Below are positions 16,841 through 24,022 of a stretch of 41,190 nucleotides of DNA, piece by piece (position 1 is the stretch's first letter; each line of letters opens with the position of its first letter). The stretch is from Candidatus Coprousia avicola (GTDB lineage: Bacteria; Actinomycetota; Coriobacteriia; Coriobacteriales; Coriobacteriaceae), in the NCBI GenBank assembly GCA_018715125.1, contig DVMF01000046.1:1-41190 (forward strand). Direction: 5' to 3'. Under the pieces are notes generated by a model, which worked only from the letters and a program-made list of their open reading frames with translations, had not been told where the DNA came from and made no database searches. The position numbers and the translations under genes were made by a program.

Positions 16841-17836
16841 ATGGGCGTCAACATCTCCGGCCGGAGCTTCCTCAAGCTGCTCGATTTCTCAACCGCCGAG
16901 ATCGAGTACCTGCTCGCACTCTCCAAAAACTTCAAGGACCTGAAGCGCGCGGGGGTGCCCCACCGGTATCTCGAGGGTAAGAACGTGGCGCTGCTGTTCC
17001 AGAAGACGTCGACCCGTACGCGCTGCGCCTTTGAGGTGGGCGCCCACGACCTCGGCATGGGGACGACCTACCTCGATCCGTCCGGCTCGCAGATGGGCCA
17101 CAAGGAGTCCATCGCCGACACGGCGCGCGTCCTCGGGCGCATGTTCGACGGCATCGAGTTCCGCGGGTTCGCCCAGGCGGACGTGGAGGAGCTCGCGGCC
17201 TACGCGGGTGTGCCCGTGTGGAACGGCCTCACCGACCTGTGGCACCCCACGCAGATGCTCGCCGACGTGCTCACCATCCAGGAGAACTTCAACTACGACA
17301 TCAAGGGCAAGACCGTCGTGTTTCTGGGCGATGCCAAGAACAACGTCGCGCGCTCGCTCATGGTGGTGTGCGCGAAGCTCGGCATGAACTTCGTGGCGTG
17401 CGGCCCCGAGTCGTGCCTGCCCGCCCGCGACGTGGTGGAGGCGTGCGAGCCCATCGCCGCGGCAAACGGCTGCACCATCACGCTCACGACCGACCCGGTG
17501 GCCGCCGTCACCGGCGCCCATGTGGTCTATACCGACGTTTGGGTCTCGCTGGGCGAGCCGGCCGAGATTTGGGCCGAGCGCATCCGCCTGCTCGAGCCGT
17601 ACCGGGTGAGCGAGGACCTCGTGGCGCGCATGGACCCCGCGGGGATCTTCCTGCACTGCCTGCCGGCGTTCCACGACACCAAGACCACGACGGGCGCCCG
17701 CATCGCCGAGCAGTTCGGTCTGACCGAGATGGAGGTCGCCGACAGCGTGTTCGAGGGGCCGCGCTCGCGCGTCTTCGATGAGGCGGAGAACCGCATGCAC
17801 ACGATCAAGGCCGTGATGTACGCCACGCTCAAATAG
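16841..17836 (+). CDS. arcB: Ornithine carbamoyltransferase
   Basis: This 331-residue transferase interconverts ornithine plus carbamoyl phosphate and citrulline. The carbamoyl-phosphate loop STRTR is at 57-61. HPTQ appears in LTDLWHPTQMLADVLT, and the ornithine-binding loop is HCLPAFHD near the end, with a final MHTIKAVM. Position after arcA implies the catabolic ArcB role, though ArgF cannot be excluded by sequence. The ribosome site AAAGGAA precedes the ATG. Carbamate kinase and an arginine/ornithine exchanger, needed to complete the pathway, are not in the window. No convincing promoter is visible in the 199-base gap after arcA. Confidence 0.93.
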   Translation: MGVNISGRSFLKLLDFSTAEIEYLLALSKNFKDLKRAGVPHRYLEGKNVALLFQKTSTRTRCAFEVGAHDLGMGTTYLDPSGSQMGHKESIADTARVLGRMFDGIEFRGFAQADVEELAAYAGVPVWNGLTDLWHPTQMLADVLTIQENFNYDIKGKTVVFLGDAKNNVARSLMVVCAKLGMNFVACGPESCLPARDVVEACEPIAAANGCTITLTTDPVAAVTGAHVVYTDVWVSLGEPAEIWAERIRLLEPYRVSEDLVARMDPAGIFLHCLPAFHDTKTTTGARIAEQFGLTEMEVADSVFEGPRSRVFDEAENRMHTIKAVMYATLK

Positions 17837-17900
17837 CAGCGCCCCTCGGCCGCCCCTCGGCGGCGCGCCTCCCTCGAGGGGCGGGACCGCCGCGGGGCAC

Positions 17901-18001
17901 AAAAAGGCAGAAAACCACTCCGGGAAGCGCGCCGCAGGCGCTAAGGAGTGGTTTTCTGCTAGAAACGGGGCCCTGGAGGTCTTAAAAGGGCAGAAAACCA
18001 C
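17901..18001 (-). terminator. Long-stem terminator with a third copy of its arm
   Basis: GCAGAAAACCACTCC (17907-17921) is the exact inverse of GGAGTGGTTTTCTGC (17945-17959). Read on the minus strand the stem ends in CTTTTT, so it terminates the ABC permease operon and also lies behind the ornithine carbamoyltransferase gene. The first 18 bases (17901-17918) recur with one change at 17984-18001 as a direct repeat. Confidence 0.75.
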
Positions 18002-18061
18002 ACGCGGATGAGCGGGGGCGGGCAGACGTGCCGGTGGCATTCTGGCCTGTCCCCGCGCCCC

Positions 18062-18835
18062 CTAGTTGTCGCGGATGAGCCGGCGGAAGAGCGCCGCGAA
18101 GACCGCCCCGCCCGCGACCGTCCAGGCGAGCGTCACACCGAGCGGCAGGAGCGCGTCGACCGACATCAGCCGTCCCTCGACGAGAAGCCCCATCAGCTCG
18201 TTCATCCCGCCGGTGGGGAGCCACCGCACCACGGAGCTCGCGCCCTCGTTGTACATCCCGAAGATCGGGGCGAGCGAGATGAGCACCACCGGCACCGAGT
18301 AGAACCCGGCCGTCATCTGGTCGCGCGAGGCGAGGCCGAAGACGAGCGAGATGAGGATGATCGGCAGGGCGCCGAGCGCGCCGACCGCGAGGTACGCCGG
18401 CAGCAGCTCGACCCCGGCGGTCCCCACCACGAAGAAGCTCGCCGTCGCCACCGCGAGCGTCGCGCCGAGCGCCACGAGGGCCCGCGAGGCCACGATCTCG
18501 CCGGCGCTCACGTTGGCGAGCATGAGGGTGCGCAGCGTGTGCTTCTCCTTCTCCTCGGCGATCCCGTACACCACCGTCATCCCCACGACCATGCCGATGG
18601 CCATGGCGAGCGCGCTCGTGAGCGTGAAGGTGCGCAGCACCTGATCGGCCCGGCTCAGGGCGGCGGCGCTTGCGGCGGCCGCGGCAACCTGATCAGATGC
18701 GTTGGCAAGCGCGAAGCGCGTGACGAGGGAGAACCCGACGGGGAGCGCGAGGCAGACGAGCATGCTCGGGTTCTTGACGAGGTCGGCGAGGTCCTTGCCC
18801 ATGAGGACCCTCACCTTGCGCAGCGTTGCTTCCAT
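18062..18835 (-). CDS. ABC-2 type transporter permease
   Basis: This 257-residue integral membrane protein has about six hydrophobic segments. They include SMLVCLALPVGFSLV near the N-terminus, LAMAIGMVVGMTVVYG, ALVALGATLAVATASFFVVG, LGALPIILISLVFGLA and LLPLGVTLAWTVAGGAVFAALF. The cytoplasmic GIAEEKEKHTLRTLMLANVSAGEIVASR between segments is the coupling-loop pattern of ABC-2 exporters (EEKErgTL...). It starts one base after the ATPase stop and therefore forms one transporter with it. The substrate is unknown; drug, lantibiotic or lipid-type export is typical of the family. Confidence 0.88.
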   Translation of the reverse strand: MEATLRKVRVLMGKDLADLVKNPSMLVCLALPVGFSLVTRFALANASDQVAAAAASAAALSRADQVLRTFTLTSALAMAIGMVVGMTVVYGIAEEKEKHTLRTLMLANVSAGEIVASRALVALGATLAVATASFFVVGTAGVELLPAYLAVGALGALPIILISLVFGLASRDQMTAGFYSVPVVLISLAPIFGMYNEGASSVVRWLPTGGMNELMGLLVEGRLMSVDALLPLGVTLAWTVAGGAVFAALFRRLIRDN

Positions 18836-18836
18836 G

Positions 18837-19697
18837 CTAGAACGTCCTTCCGGTCAGATCGAGGAAGACCTCCTCGAGGTTGGGTTCGTCGGTGTGGATC
18901 GAGAGCGCCTCTCCCTGCGCCATGAGCTCGGCCACGACGTCGGCGCCCGCGGCGTCCTTGGAGGTGACTATGGTACCGCGGCTTCTGGTGCGCACGGTCA
19001 CTCGGTTGCGCGCATGGGCGAGCTTGAGCGCGTCGGGCGTGTCGCAGGCGGCGATGCGTCCCTCGTTGAGGATGGCCACCCTCCCGCAGACCTTCTCGGC
19101 CTCCGCCATGTCGTGGGTGGTGAGAAAGATCGTGGTGCCGCCGGCGATCAGCTCGCCGAGCATGCGGTGCACCTCGGTTCGTGCAGCGGGGTCGAGCCCG
19201 CTCGTGGGCTCGTCGAGAAAGAGGAGCTCGGGCGAGTGGATGAGGGCGGCGATGAGGGCGGCGCGCTGGCGCATGCCCTTGGAGCAGTTCTTGAGGGGCG
19301 TCCTGCGCGCGTTGGCGAGGCCCATGCGCTCGAGGAGCCCGGGGATGCCCTGCGGGCTCACGCCGCGGATGCGCGCATAGAGGCGCAGGTTCTCCTCGAT
19401 GGTCATGCGCTCGTAGAGGGCGCTCGTGTCGGAGAGGATGCCGATGCGCTCGTAGTCGGCGTCGCTCGCGTTCTCGATGGGGCGCCCGAAGAGCCTGATG
19501 CGCCCGGCATCCTTCTTGAGCTGGCGGGTGAGGAGCTTGATGGTGGTCGTCTTGCCTGCTCCGGACGGGCCGAGAAAGCCCAGGCACTCGCCGCGTGCGA
19601 GTGAGAAGGTGAGGTTGTGGAGCACCTGCCTCGGCGGCGTCGAGCCGCCCGCGGGAAAGGAGAGGATCACACCCTCCATAGAGAGGATGGCGCTCAT
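18837..19697 (-). CDS. ABC transporter ATP-binding protein (ABC-2 exporter type)
   Basis: This 286-residue nucleotide-binding subunit has Walker A LGPSGAGKTTTIKLL (around 38-52), Q-loop region GILSDTSALYERMTIEENL, and signature NCSKGMRQRAALIAAL (SKGM in place of SGGQ, frequent in BcrA/DrrA-like exporters). Walker B is LLFLDEPTSGLDP, and the switch histidine lies in IFLTTHDM. The C-terminal 70 residues resemble the usual BcrA-type tail (NRVTVRTRSRG). Its ATG overlaps the stop of the 48-residue protein upstream (ATGA), and the permease follows at once, so four genes form one operon. Confidence 0.93.
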   Translation of the reverse strand: MSAILSMEGVILSFPAGGSTPPRQVLHNLTFSLARGECLGFLGPSGAGKTTTIKLLTRQLKKDAGRIRLFGRPIENASDADYERIGILSDTSALYERMTIEENLRLYARIRGVSPQGIPGLLERMGLANARRTPLKNCSKGMRQRAALIAALIHSPELLFLDEPTSGLDPAARTEVHRMLGELIAGGTTIFLTTHDMAEAEKVCGRVAILNEGRIAACDTPDALKLAHARNRVTVRTRSRGTIVTSKDAAGADVVAELMAQGEALSIHTDEPNLEEVFLDLTGRTF

Positions 19698-19840
19698 TTC
19701 GCACCTCCCGTGCGGTCGCGACGGTCTGAGGCGGACGGCTTGCTCTCGGTGTCGCGGCGCTTGCGCGACGTTCCTCCGCCAAAGGTGCCGGCGGCGAAGC
19801 AGCAGGCGATGATGAGGGCTCCCATAAGGGCGGGTTCCAT
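19694..19840 (-). CDS. 48-residue single-pass membrane miniprotein
   Basis: A short gene starts at ATG 19840, with AAAGGAA 6 bases upstream, and stops at TGA overlapping the ABC ATPase start by four bases. The product begins MEPALMGALIIACCFAAGTF: one short hydrophobic helix with a Cys-Cys pair. It continues with GGGTSRKRR and a charged Ser/Asp/Arg tail ending TGGAK. The ribosome site, the ATGA coupling and the clean membrane-then-basic layout argue that it is real. I recognise no family. It may assist the adjacent ABC transporter, or only couple translation. Confidence 0.65.
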   Translation of the reverse strand: MEPALMGALIIACCFAAGTFGGGTSRKRRDTESKPSASDRRDRTGGAK

Positions 19841-19866
19841 AGCGGTTCCTTTCTCGTGCGGGCTGA

Positions 19867-19901
19867 CTGATGTCTGCGGGTCGGCTGATGTCTGCGGGTC
19901 G
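19867..19901. repeat. Tandem 18-bp repeat
   Basis: CTGATGTCTGCGGGTCG occurs at 19867-19883 and again at 19885-19901, with a partial third start (CTGACGGG) at 19903. It fills the 81-base gap between the two small genes. Confidence 0.8.
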
Positions 19902-19921
19902 ACTGACGGGGGCTGGCGGGG

Positions 19922-20131
19922 CTACTCGCCGGCGGCTGCCGGTGCGGCGGGCGCCGCCTCGAGCTGCTTCACGCGGCGCTCGAGACGGGCGATCTGGTAG
20001 CCCATGCCCATTACGAGGAGCACGACCGAGATGGCGAGAAGGCAGACGAGCGCGGAGAGCTGGTCGAGATTGAGGCTGGTGTTGGGGGCGAGGGCCTCGG
20101 TGGCGATGCGGGCGATCTCTTCGGGGGTCAT
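19922..20131 (-). CDS. 69-residue membrane protein with C-terminal coiled-coil
   Basis: The start at 20131 has AAAGGA 5 bases upstream. The product begins MTPEEIARIATEALAPN. A hydrophobic helix LSALVCLLAISVVLLVMGMGY (about 28-48) is followed by QIARLERRVKQLEAA, a heptad-like coiled-coil, and an Ala/Pro tail ending AGE. No family is recognised. It is the first gene of the minus-strand ABC unit and lies opposite the LytTR regulator across the divergent region, so it is a likely accessory part or target of that system. Confidence 0.75.
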   Translation of the reverse strand: MTPEEIARIATEALAPNTSLNLDQLSALVCLLAISVVLLVMGMGYQIARLERRVKQLEAAPAAPAAAGE

Positions 20132-20221
20132 GGTGGTCCTTTCTGGTCGACGTTTGCGCCGGGCGGACGTGCGGGGGCGGCTACCGTCCCGGGGCGCCCT
20201 CGGCGGGGCGCAACCGCATCG

Positions 20222-20268
20222 TGCGCCACGGGAGCGCCCGGTACCAGCGTTTTTGCGCAACGGGAGCG
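20222..20268. promoter_or_regulatory. 15-bp direct repeats in the divergent ABC/LytTR region
   Basis: TGCGCCACGGGAGCG (20222-20236) recurs as TGCGCAACGGGAGCG (20254-20268), one mismatch, 32 bases (about three helical turns) apart. LytTR proteins bind paired direct repeats, so this is a candidate operator. The rest of 20132-20467 (336 bases) is G-rich, without a recognised gene or a clear promoter. Confidence 0.5.
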
Positions 20269-20467
20269 GTGTTGGCTACGAAAGGAGCACTGGAGGGCAC
20301 GAGTGGAGCCGCGGTGCGCGCCTACCGCCGGGGGCGGGCCTGCTACCATGGTGGGGCAGTTTAGAAAGCCATCGCGTGGCAGGCTGCCGCAGGCGGAGGC
20401 GAGGGGCAAGAGGAGCCCCTGTCCGCCGGTGCGGGACTTGGGCGCGCGGGCGGGGAGGGGAGGCGTC

Positions 20468-21400
20468 ATGTCGACCGCGGGAGACTACGCAACCGTCGGC
20501 GAGCTCATCGCCGGCGAGACCGGTCGGAGCCTGCATATAGAGTGCGGGCGCGAGGCGAGCCGCCGCGCCCTCGAGGCCGTCGAGCAGGTTTACGGCAGGC
20601 GCCGCCGCGCATGCTATCTCGAGTCGGACCGCGGGTTCGACCGCGATACCGTCCGCTCCTACCTCACGCTCTTCTCCCGCCTGGCGGGAGGCGCGGTCTC
20701 ACCGGCATCCGCCGCGGCGCACTTCGGCCTCAAAGACCGGATGCGGACCAAGCTCTCCCACCTCACCGCCGAGGAGCGCGCGCTCGCCAACTTCGCCCGC
20801 CTCACGCTCGGCGAGCCCGAGGTGGTGTTCTGCGAGCGCCCGCTCATCGACCTCGGGCCCGAGGCGCGCTCGCTCGTGCTCGGGTGGATCGCGGGGGAGG
20901 TCGAGCGCGGAACGGTCTTCATCACCGTGGGAGAGCCGTTGCGCGAGGCGCTCCTCATGCCGGGCGACGCCTGGTGGGAGGAGGACGGCCGCTTCTTCCC
21001 CGCGCAGACGGCCGACGAGACCGAGGGGGACGACGGACCCGTGTTCGCCGGGGACGAGGTCCGCGTCTGCAAGGTGCAGGCCCGCTCGGGGTCCTCGACG
21101 CTCCTGTTCGACCCGCGCGAGGTCGACTTCGTGGAGAGCGTCAACCGTCAGAACTACGTCTCGGTGCGCGGCGAGCTCTATCCCACGCCCTCGACCCTCG
21201 ATGAGCTCGAGCGGGAGCTCGTGCGCTACGGGTTCTTCCGCTGCCACCGCTCCTACATCGTGAACGTGCAGCGCGTGGCAAAAGTCGAGCGCTTCACCCG
21301 CAACTCCTTCAACCTGACGCTGTCGGACGCCGCGCACAGCTCCATCCCGCTCGCCAAAGGGCGCGCGGAGGAGATGCGCGCTACGCTGGGGATGCGCTAG
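20468..21400 (+). CDS. Degenerate ABC-ATPase-like domain fused to LytTR DNA-binding domain
   Basis: This protein has 310 residues. Residues 205-305 are a LytTR domain: REVDFVESVNRQNYVSV, then LDELERELVRYGFFRCHRSYIVNVQRV, the family core with conserved F.R.HRSYIVN. Residues 1-175 read like a worn-down ABC ATPase. A signature-like LSHLTAEERALANFARL (96-112) is followed by EPEVVFCERPLIDLGPEAR (116-134), which aligns with Walker B LLLDEPTSGLDP. VFITVGEPL matches the switch strand with the histidine lost. No intact Walker A is present; LHIECGREASRRA (22-34) occupies that place. ATP hydrolysis is unlikely. It is probably a transcription regulator of the flanking transporter genes. The ATG at 20468 has GGGGAGG upstream. 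The next gene starts one base after the stop. Confidence 0.8.
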   Translation: MSTAGDYATVGELIAGETGRSLHIECGREASRRALEAVEQVYGRRRRACYLESDRGFDRDTVRSYLTLFSRLAGGAVSPASAAAHFGLKDRMRTKLSHLTAEERALANFARLTLGEPEVVFCERPLIDLGPEARSLVLGWIAGEVERGTVFITVGEPLREALLMPGDAWWEEDGRFFPAQTADETEGDDGPVFAGDEVRVCKVQARSGSSTLLFDPREVDFVESVNRQNYVSVRGELYPTPSTLDELERELVRYGFFRCHRSYIVNVQRVAKVERFTRNSFNLTLSDAAHSSIPLAKGRAEEMRATLGMR

Positions 21401-21401
21401 C

Positions 21402-22097
21402 ATGGCCGCGCCTGTGCGCCTGCGGGCCCGCGTCGTGCGCGCGATCTTCCTGCACGAGGTCCGCGCGCTTCTGGTCAACCCGTCCGTCACGGCAACGGCC
21501 GCCATGGTGCTCGGCTTCGCGCTCGTGTTCACCAGGGTGCTCGGGTTCTACCCGTCGTATGCCGGCCCGTTTCTGGGGCAGGCCGCCGTCACCACCGTCA
21601 CCGCCATCGGCACGGTCGGCATGCTCGTGGAGCTTCGCGAGCGCGGGGGAACGGCGACCCTCGCCCGCTCGGGCGCGACGCCCGGAGAGCTTGCGGCGGG
21701 GTGCGTGCTCGCCGGCATCGCGGTCTCGGAGCTCGCGGCGTTTCTCTGCGCGCTCGTGGTGGAGGGCGACGTCCCGCGCGCACTCGTCTCCGCGGCGCTC
21801 CTCTTGGCGACGGCGGCGCCCGGCGCGTGCGCCATGACCGCCCTCGGCATGGCCGGCGTCGACCAGCAGCATGTCTCGCCGTGGGGCTCGGCGCTGGTGA
21901 TCTGGGGCATGCTCGTGGGCGCCGCGCCCACGGTGCTGGGCTCGCCCTGGCTGCTGCCGTGCGGCGCAGCCTCCGAGCTCATGAGCACGGTGCTCTACGG
22001 CAGCGCGCCGGCGGTGCCCGTCGCCTGCACCGTCGCGGCGGCACTGGGCTACCTCGCCCTCTCGGCGGCAGCGCTCCGCCGGGCGCTGCGGGCCTGA
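21402..22097 (+). CDS. Polytopic membrane protein, ABC-2 permease-like
   Basis: This 231-residue protein has about six hydrophobic segments. It opens with a basic RLRARVVRAIFLHEVRALLVNPSV, typical of ABC-2 permease N-termini, and has the cytoplasmic loop LVELRERGGTATLARSGATPGELAAG between segments 2 and 3, matching the ABC-2 coupling loop. An alternative is a stand-alone membrane sensor for the LytTR protein. There is no ATPase with intact motifs on this strand, so it would need the ATPase encoded at 18837-19697. The start lies one base after the regulator stop. Confidence 0.7.
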   Translation: MAAPVRLRARVVRAIFLHEVRALLVNPSVTATAAMVLGFALVFTRVLGFYPSYAGPFLGQAAVTTVTAIGTVGMLVELRERGGTATLARSGATPGELAAGCVLAGIAVSELAAFLCALVVEGDVPRALVSAALLLATAAPGACAMTALGMAGVDQQHVSPWGSALVIWGMLVGAAPTVLGSPWLLPCGAASELMSTVLYGSAPAVPVACTVAAALGYLALSAAALRRALRA

Positions 22098-22123
22098 AGG
22101 GGCTCCGCCTTCGGGAGGTTTCG

Positions 22124-22149
22124 TTGACGCCCCTCGGCTCCGCTATACT
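22124..22149 (+). promoter_or_regulatory. Putative promoter of the DUF1846 gene
   Basis: A good -10 box TATACT (22144-22149) lies 41 bases before the start at 22191. TTGACG (22124-22129) is present but only 14 bases away, which is short. TTCGTT (22120-22125) gives 18 bases but is weaker. Confidence 0.45.
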
Positions 22150-22190
22150 GGTTGGGTTTACTGAAGGGCCGTGCCGAGAGGAGCGCACGC

Positions 22191-23672
22191 ATGCGTGAGG
22201 GTTTCAGCAACGACAGGTACATCGAGCTGCAGGCAGCGCGGATCAAGGAGCGCATCGAGCAGTTCGGCGGCAAGCTCTACCTCGAGTTCGGCGGCAAGCT
22301 CTTCGACGACTTCCATGCGAGCCGCGTGCTTCCCGGCTTCGCGCCCGACTCCAAGTTCCGCATGCTCAAGAGCCTCTCGGACGATGTCGAGGTCATCATC
22401 GCCATCAACGCCGGCGACATCGAGAAGAACAAGGCCCGCGGCGACCTCGGCATCACGTACGACGAGGACGTGCTGCGCCTCGCCGACATCTTCCGCTCCA
22501 ACGGGCTCGCCGTGGCGGCCGTGGTGCTCACCCAATACGCCGGTCAGCCCGCCGCCGACGCGTTCCGCCGCCGCCTCGCCATGCTCGGCATCACCTGCAA
22601 GCTGCACTATCCCATCGAGGGCTATCCGCACGACATCGACCTCATCGTGTCGGAGGAGGGCTACGGCAGAAACGAGTTCGTCGAGACCACGCGCCCGCTC
22701 GTCGTGGTGACGGCCCCCGGCCCCGGCTCGGGCAAGCTCGCCACGTGCCTCTCCCAGATCTACCACGAGCACCAGCGCGGCATCGAGGCGGGTTACGCCA
22801 AGTTCGAGACGTTCCCCGTGTGGAACCTCTCGCTCAACCATCCCGTCAACATCGCCTACGAGGCGGCGACCGTCGACCTCGACGACTCGAACATCATCGA
22901 CTCGTTCCATCTGGAGGCCTACGGCAAGACAACCGTCAACTACAACCGCGACGTCGAGGCGTTCCCCGTGGTCAAGGCGCTCATGGAGAAGATCATGGGC
23001 GAGAGCCCCTATCAGAGCCCCACGGATATGGGCGTCAACATGGTGGGCTTCGCCATCACGGACGACGAGGCCTGCCGCGAGGCGGCCCAGATGGAGATCG
23101 TGCGCCGCTACTTCACCGCGGCGGTGAACGTCAAGCGCACGGGCACGGGCCAGGAGTTCGTCGATAAGCTGAAGCTCATCATGAAGAAGGCCGGGGTGGG
23201 GAAGGACTTCTCGCCCGCGCGCTCGGCGGCGCTACTCAAGGAGGAGACGACGGGGGCGCCCGTGGGGGCCATGGTGCTGCCCGACGGCTCGGTGGTGACC
23301 GGTAAGACCTCCGAGCGCCTCGGCGCGGCGAGCTCGCTCATGATGAACGCGCTCAAGAGCGTTACGGGCGTGGACATGGAGCTCGAGGTCATCAGCAACG
23401 AGGCCATCGAGCCCATCAGCCGCCTCAAGACCCAGCAGCTCGGCAGCAAGAACCCGCGCCTGCATCCGGACGAGACGCTCATCGCGCTCTCCATCACCTC
23501 GGCGACGAGCGAGGTGGCGGCGCGCGTGCTGGCGGGGCTTCCGCTGCTGCGCGGTTGCGACGCCTTCTTCTCGGTCATCATCTCGGCGACCGACGAGGCG
23601 CTCCTGAAGCGCTTGGGTATCAACGTGTGCTGTGAGCCCAAGTTCGAGCGGAGCGGTTACTACCACAAGTAA
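22191..23672 (+). CDS. DUF1846 family protein
   Basis: This 493-residue protein belongs to a conserved family (DUF1846) found in Firmicutes and some Actinobacteria, whose biochemical role is not settled. Segments that identify it are REGFSNDRYIELQAARIKERI at the N-terminus, KLYLEFGGKLFDDFHASRVLPGF, MLKSLSDDVEVIIAINAGDIEKNKARGDLGITYD, VVVTAPGPGSGKLATCLSQIYHE (a P-loop-like GSGK), FPVWNLSLNHPVNIAYEAATVDL, and a C-terminal region with LKTQQLGSKNPRLHPDE. No signal peptide or membrane segment is seen. The ATG at 22191 has AGAGGAG 7 bases upstream. It stands alone, between the LytTR unit and pyrG. Confidence 0.9.
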   Translation: MREGFSNDRYIELQAARIKERIEQFGGKLYLEFGGKLFDDFHASRVLPGFAPDSKFRMLKSLSDDVEVIIAINAGDIEKNKARGDLGITYDEDVLRLADIFRSNGLAVAAVVLTQYAGQPAADAFRRRLAMLGITCKLHYPIEGYPHDIDLIVSEEGYGRNEFVETTRPLVVVTAPGPGSGKLATCLSQIYHEHQRGIEAGYAKFETFPVWNLSLNHPVNIAYEAATVDLDDSNIIDSFHLEAYGKTTVNYNRDVEAFPVVKALMEKIMGESPYQSPTDMGVNMVGFAITDDEACREAAQMEIVRRYFTAAVNVKRTGTGQEFVDKLKLIMKKAGVGKDFSPARSAALLKEETTGAPVGAMVLPDGSVVTGKTSERLGAASSLMMNALKSVTGVDMELEVISNEAIEPISRLKTQQLGSKNPRLHPDETLIALSITSATSEVAARVLAGLPLLRGCDAFFSVIISATDEALLKRLGINVCCEPKFERSGYYHK

Positions 23673-23734
23673 CGGAGGCGCCGCCCGGTCCGCGCTGGAT
23701 CGGCTGCGGTGGGCCGTATAACGGTGCCTTGCGG

Positions 23735-23767
23735 GGGCGCCCGGCTGCGCGATGCCGCCGGGCGCCC
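23735..23767 (+). terminator. Terminator of the DUF1846 gene
   Basis: GGGCGCCCGGC (23735-23745) pairs with GCCGGGCGCCC (23757-23767), an 11-bp perfect stem with an 11-base loop followed by TAATTATT. Confidence 0.75.
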
Positions 23768-23774
23768 TAATTAT

Positions 23775-24022
23775 TAACCCCCGGTGGACAAAAACCGCAG
23801 TGAAATAATGGTTGGCGCCCCCATCGGGGCAGGTTTCGGCCATTTTCCACCGCTGGAAGCCGCTTTTTCGTCATCGTCACGGTTGGTGGTAAGAGCATCG
23901 CGCTGACAGACACACCTTGTAGCTGGGAAAACGCGCTGCGGCTTGGTCTTCTATGTTGAGAGGTGCTCGTCAAGGGAGGGGTTAGTTATTATTTCGTTGC
24001 GGTTTTTGTCCATAGGGGGTTA
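23775..24022. repeat. 248-bp element with imperfect 35-bp inverted ends
   Basis: The left end (23775-23809) contains TAACCCCC, then TGGACAAAAACCGCA, then GAAATAAT. The right end (23988-24022) is its reverse complement with changes only at two dinucleotides between these blocks. The interior has mixed composition and no credible gene. The whole 518-base gap 23673-24190 therefore holds the DUF1846 terminator, this element, and the pyrG promoter region. The arms could mark a mobile or MITE-like element, a pair of inverted short repeats, or ends of a long RNA hairpin. Confidence 0.75.

Noticed and set aside
20303-20467. An N-terminal extension of the LytTR protein from an upstream start
   Set aside because: The extra 55 residues have only G-rich filler composition, and ATG 20468 has a GGGGAGG ribosome site.
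23767-23973. A 68-codon minus-strand frame inside the second inverted-repeat element
   Set aside because: No ribosome site, no hydrophobic or domain pattern, and it starts inside the element and ends in a repeat arm.
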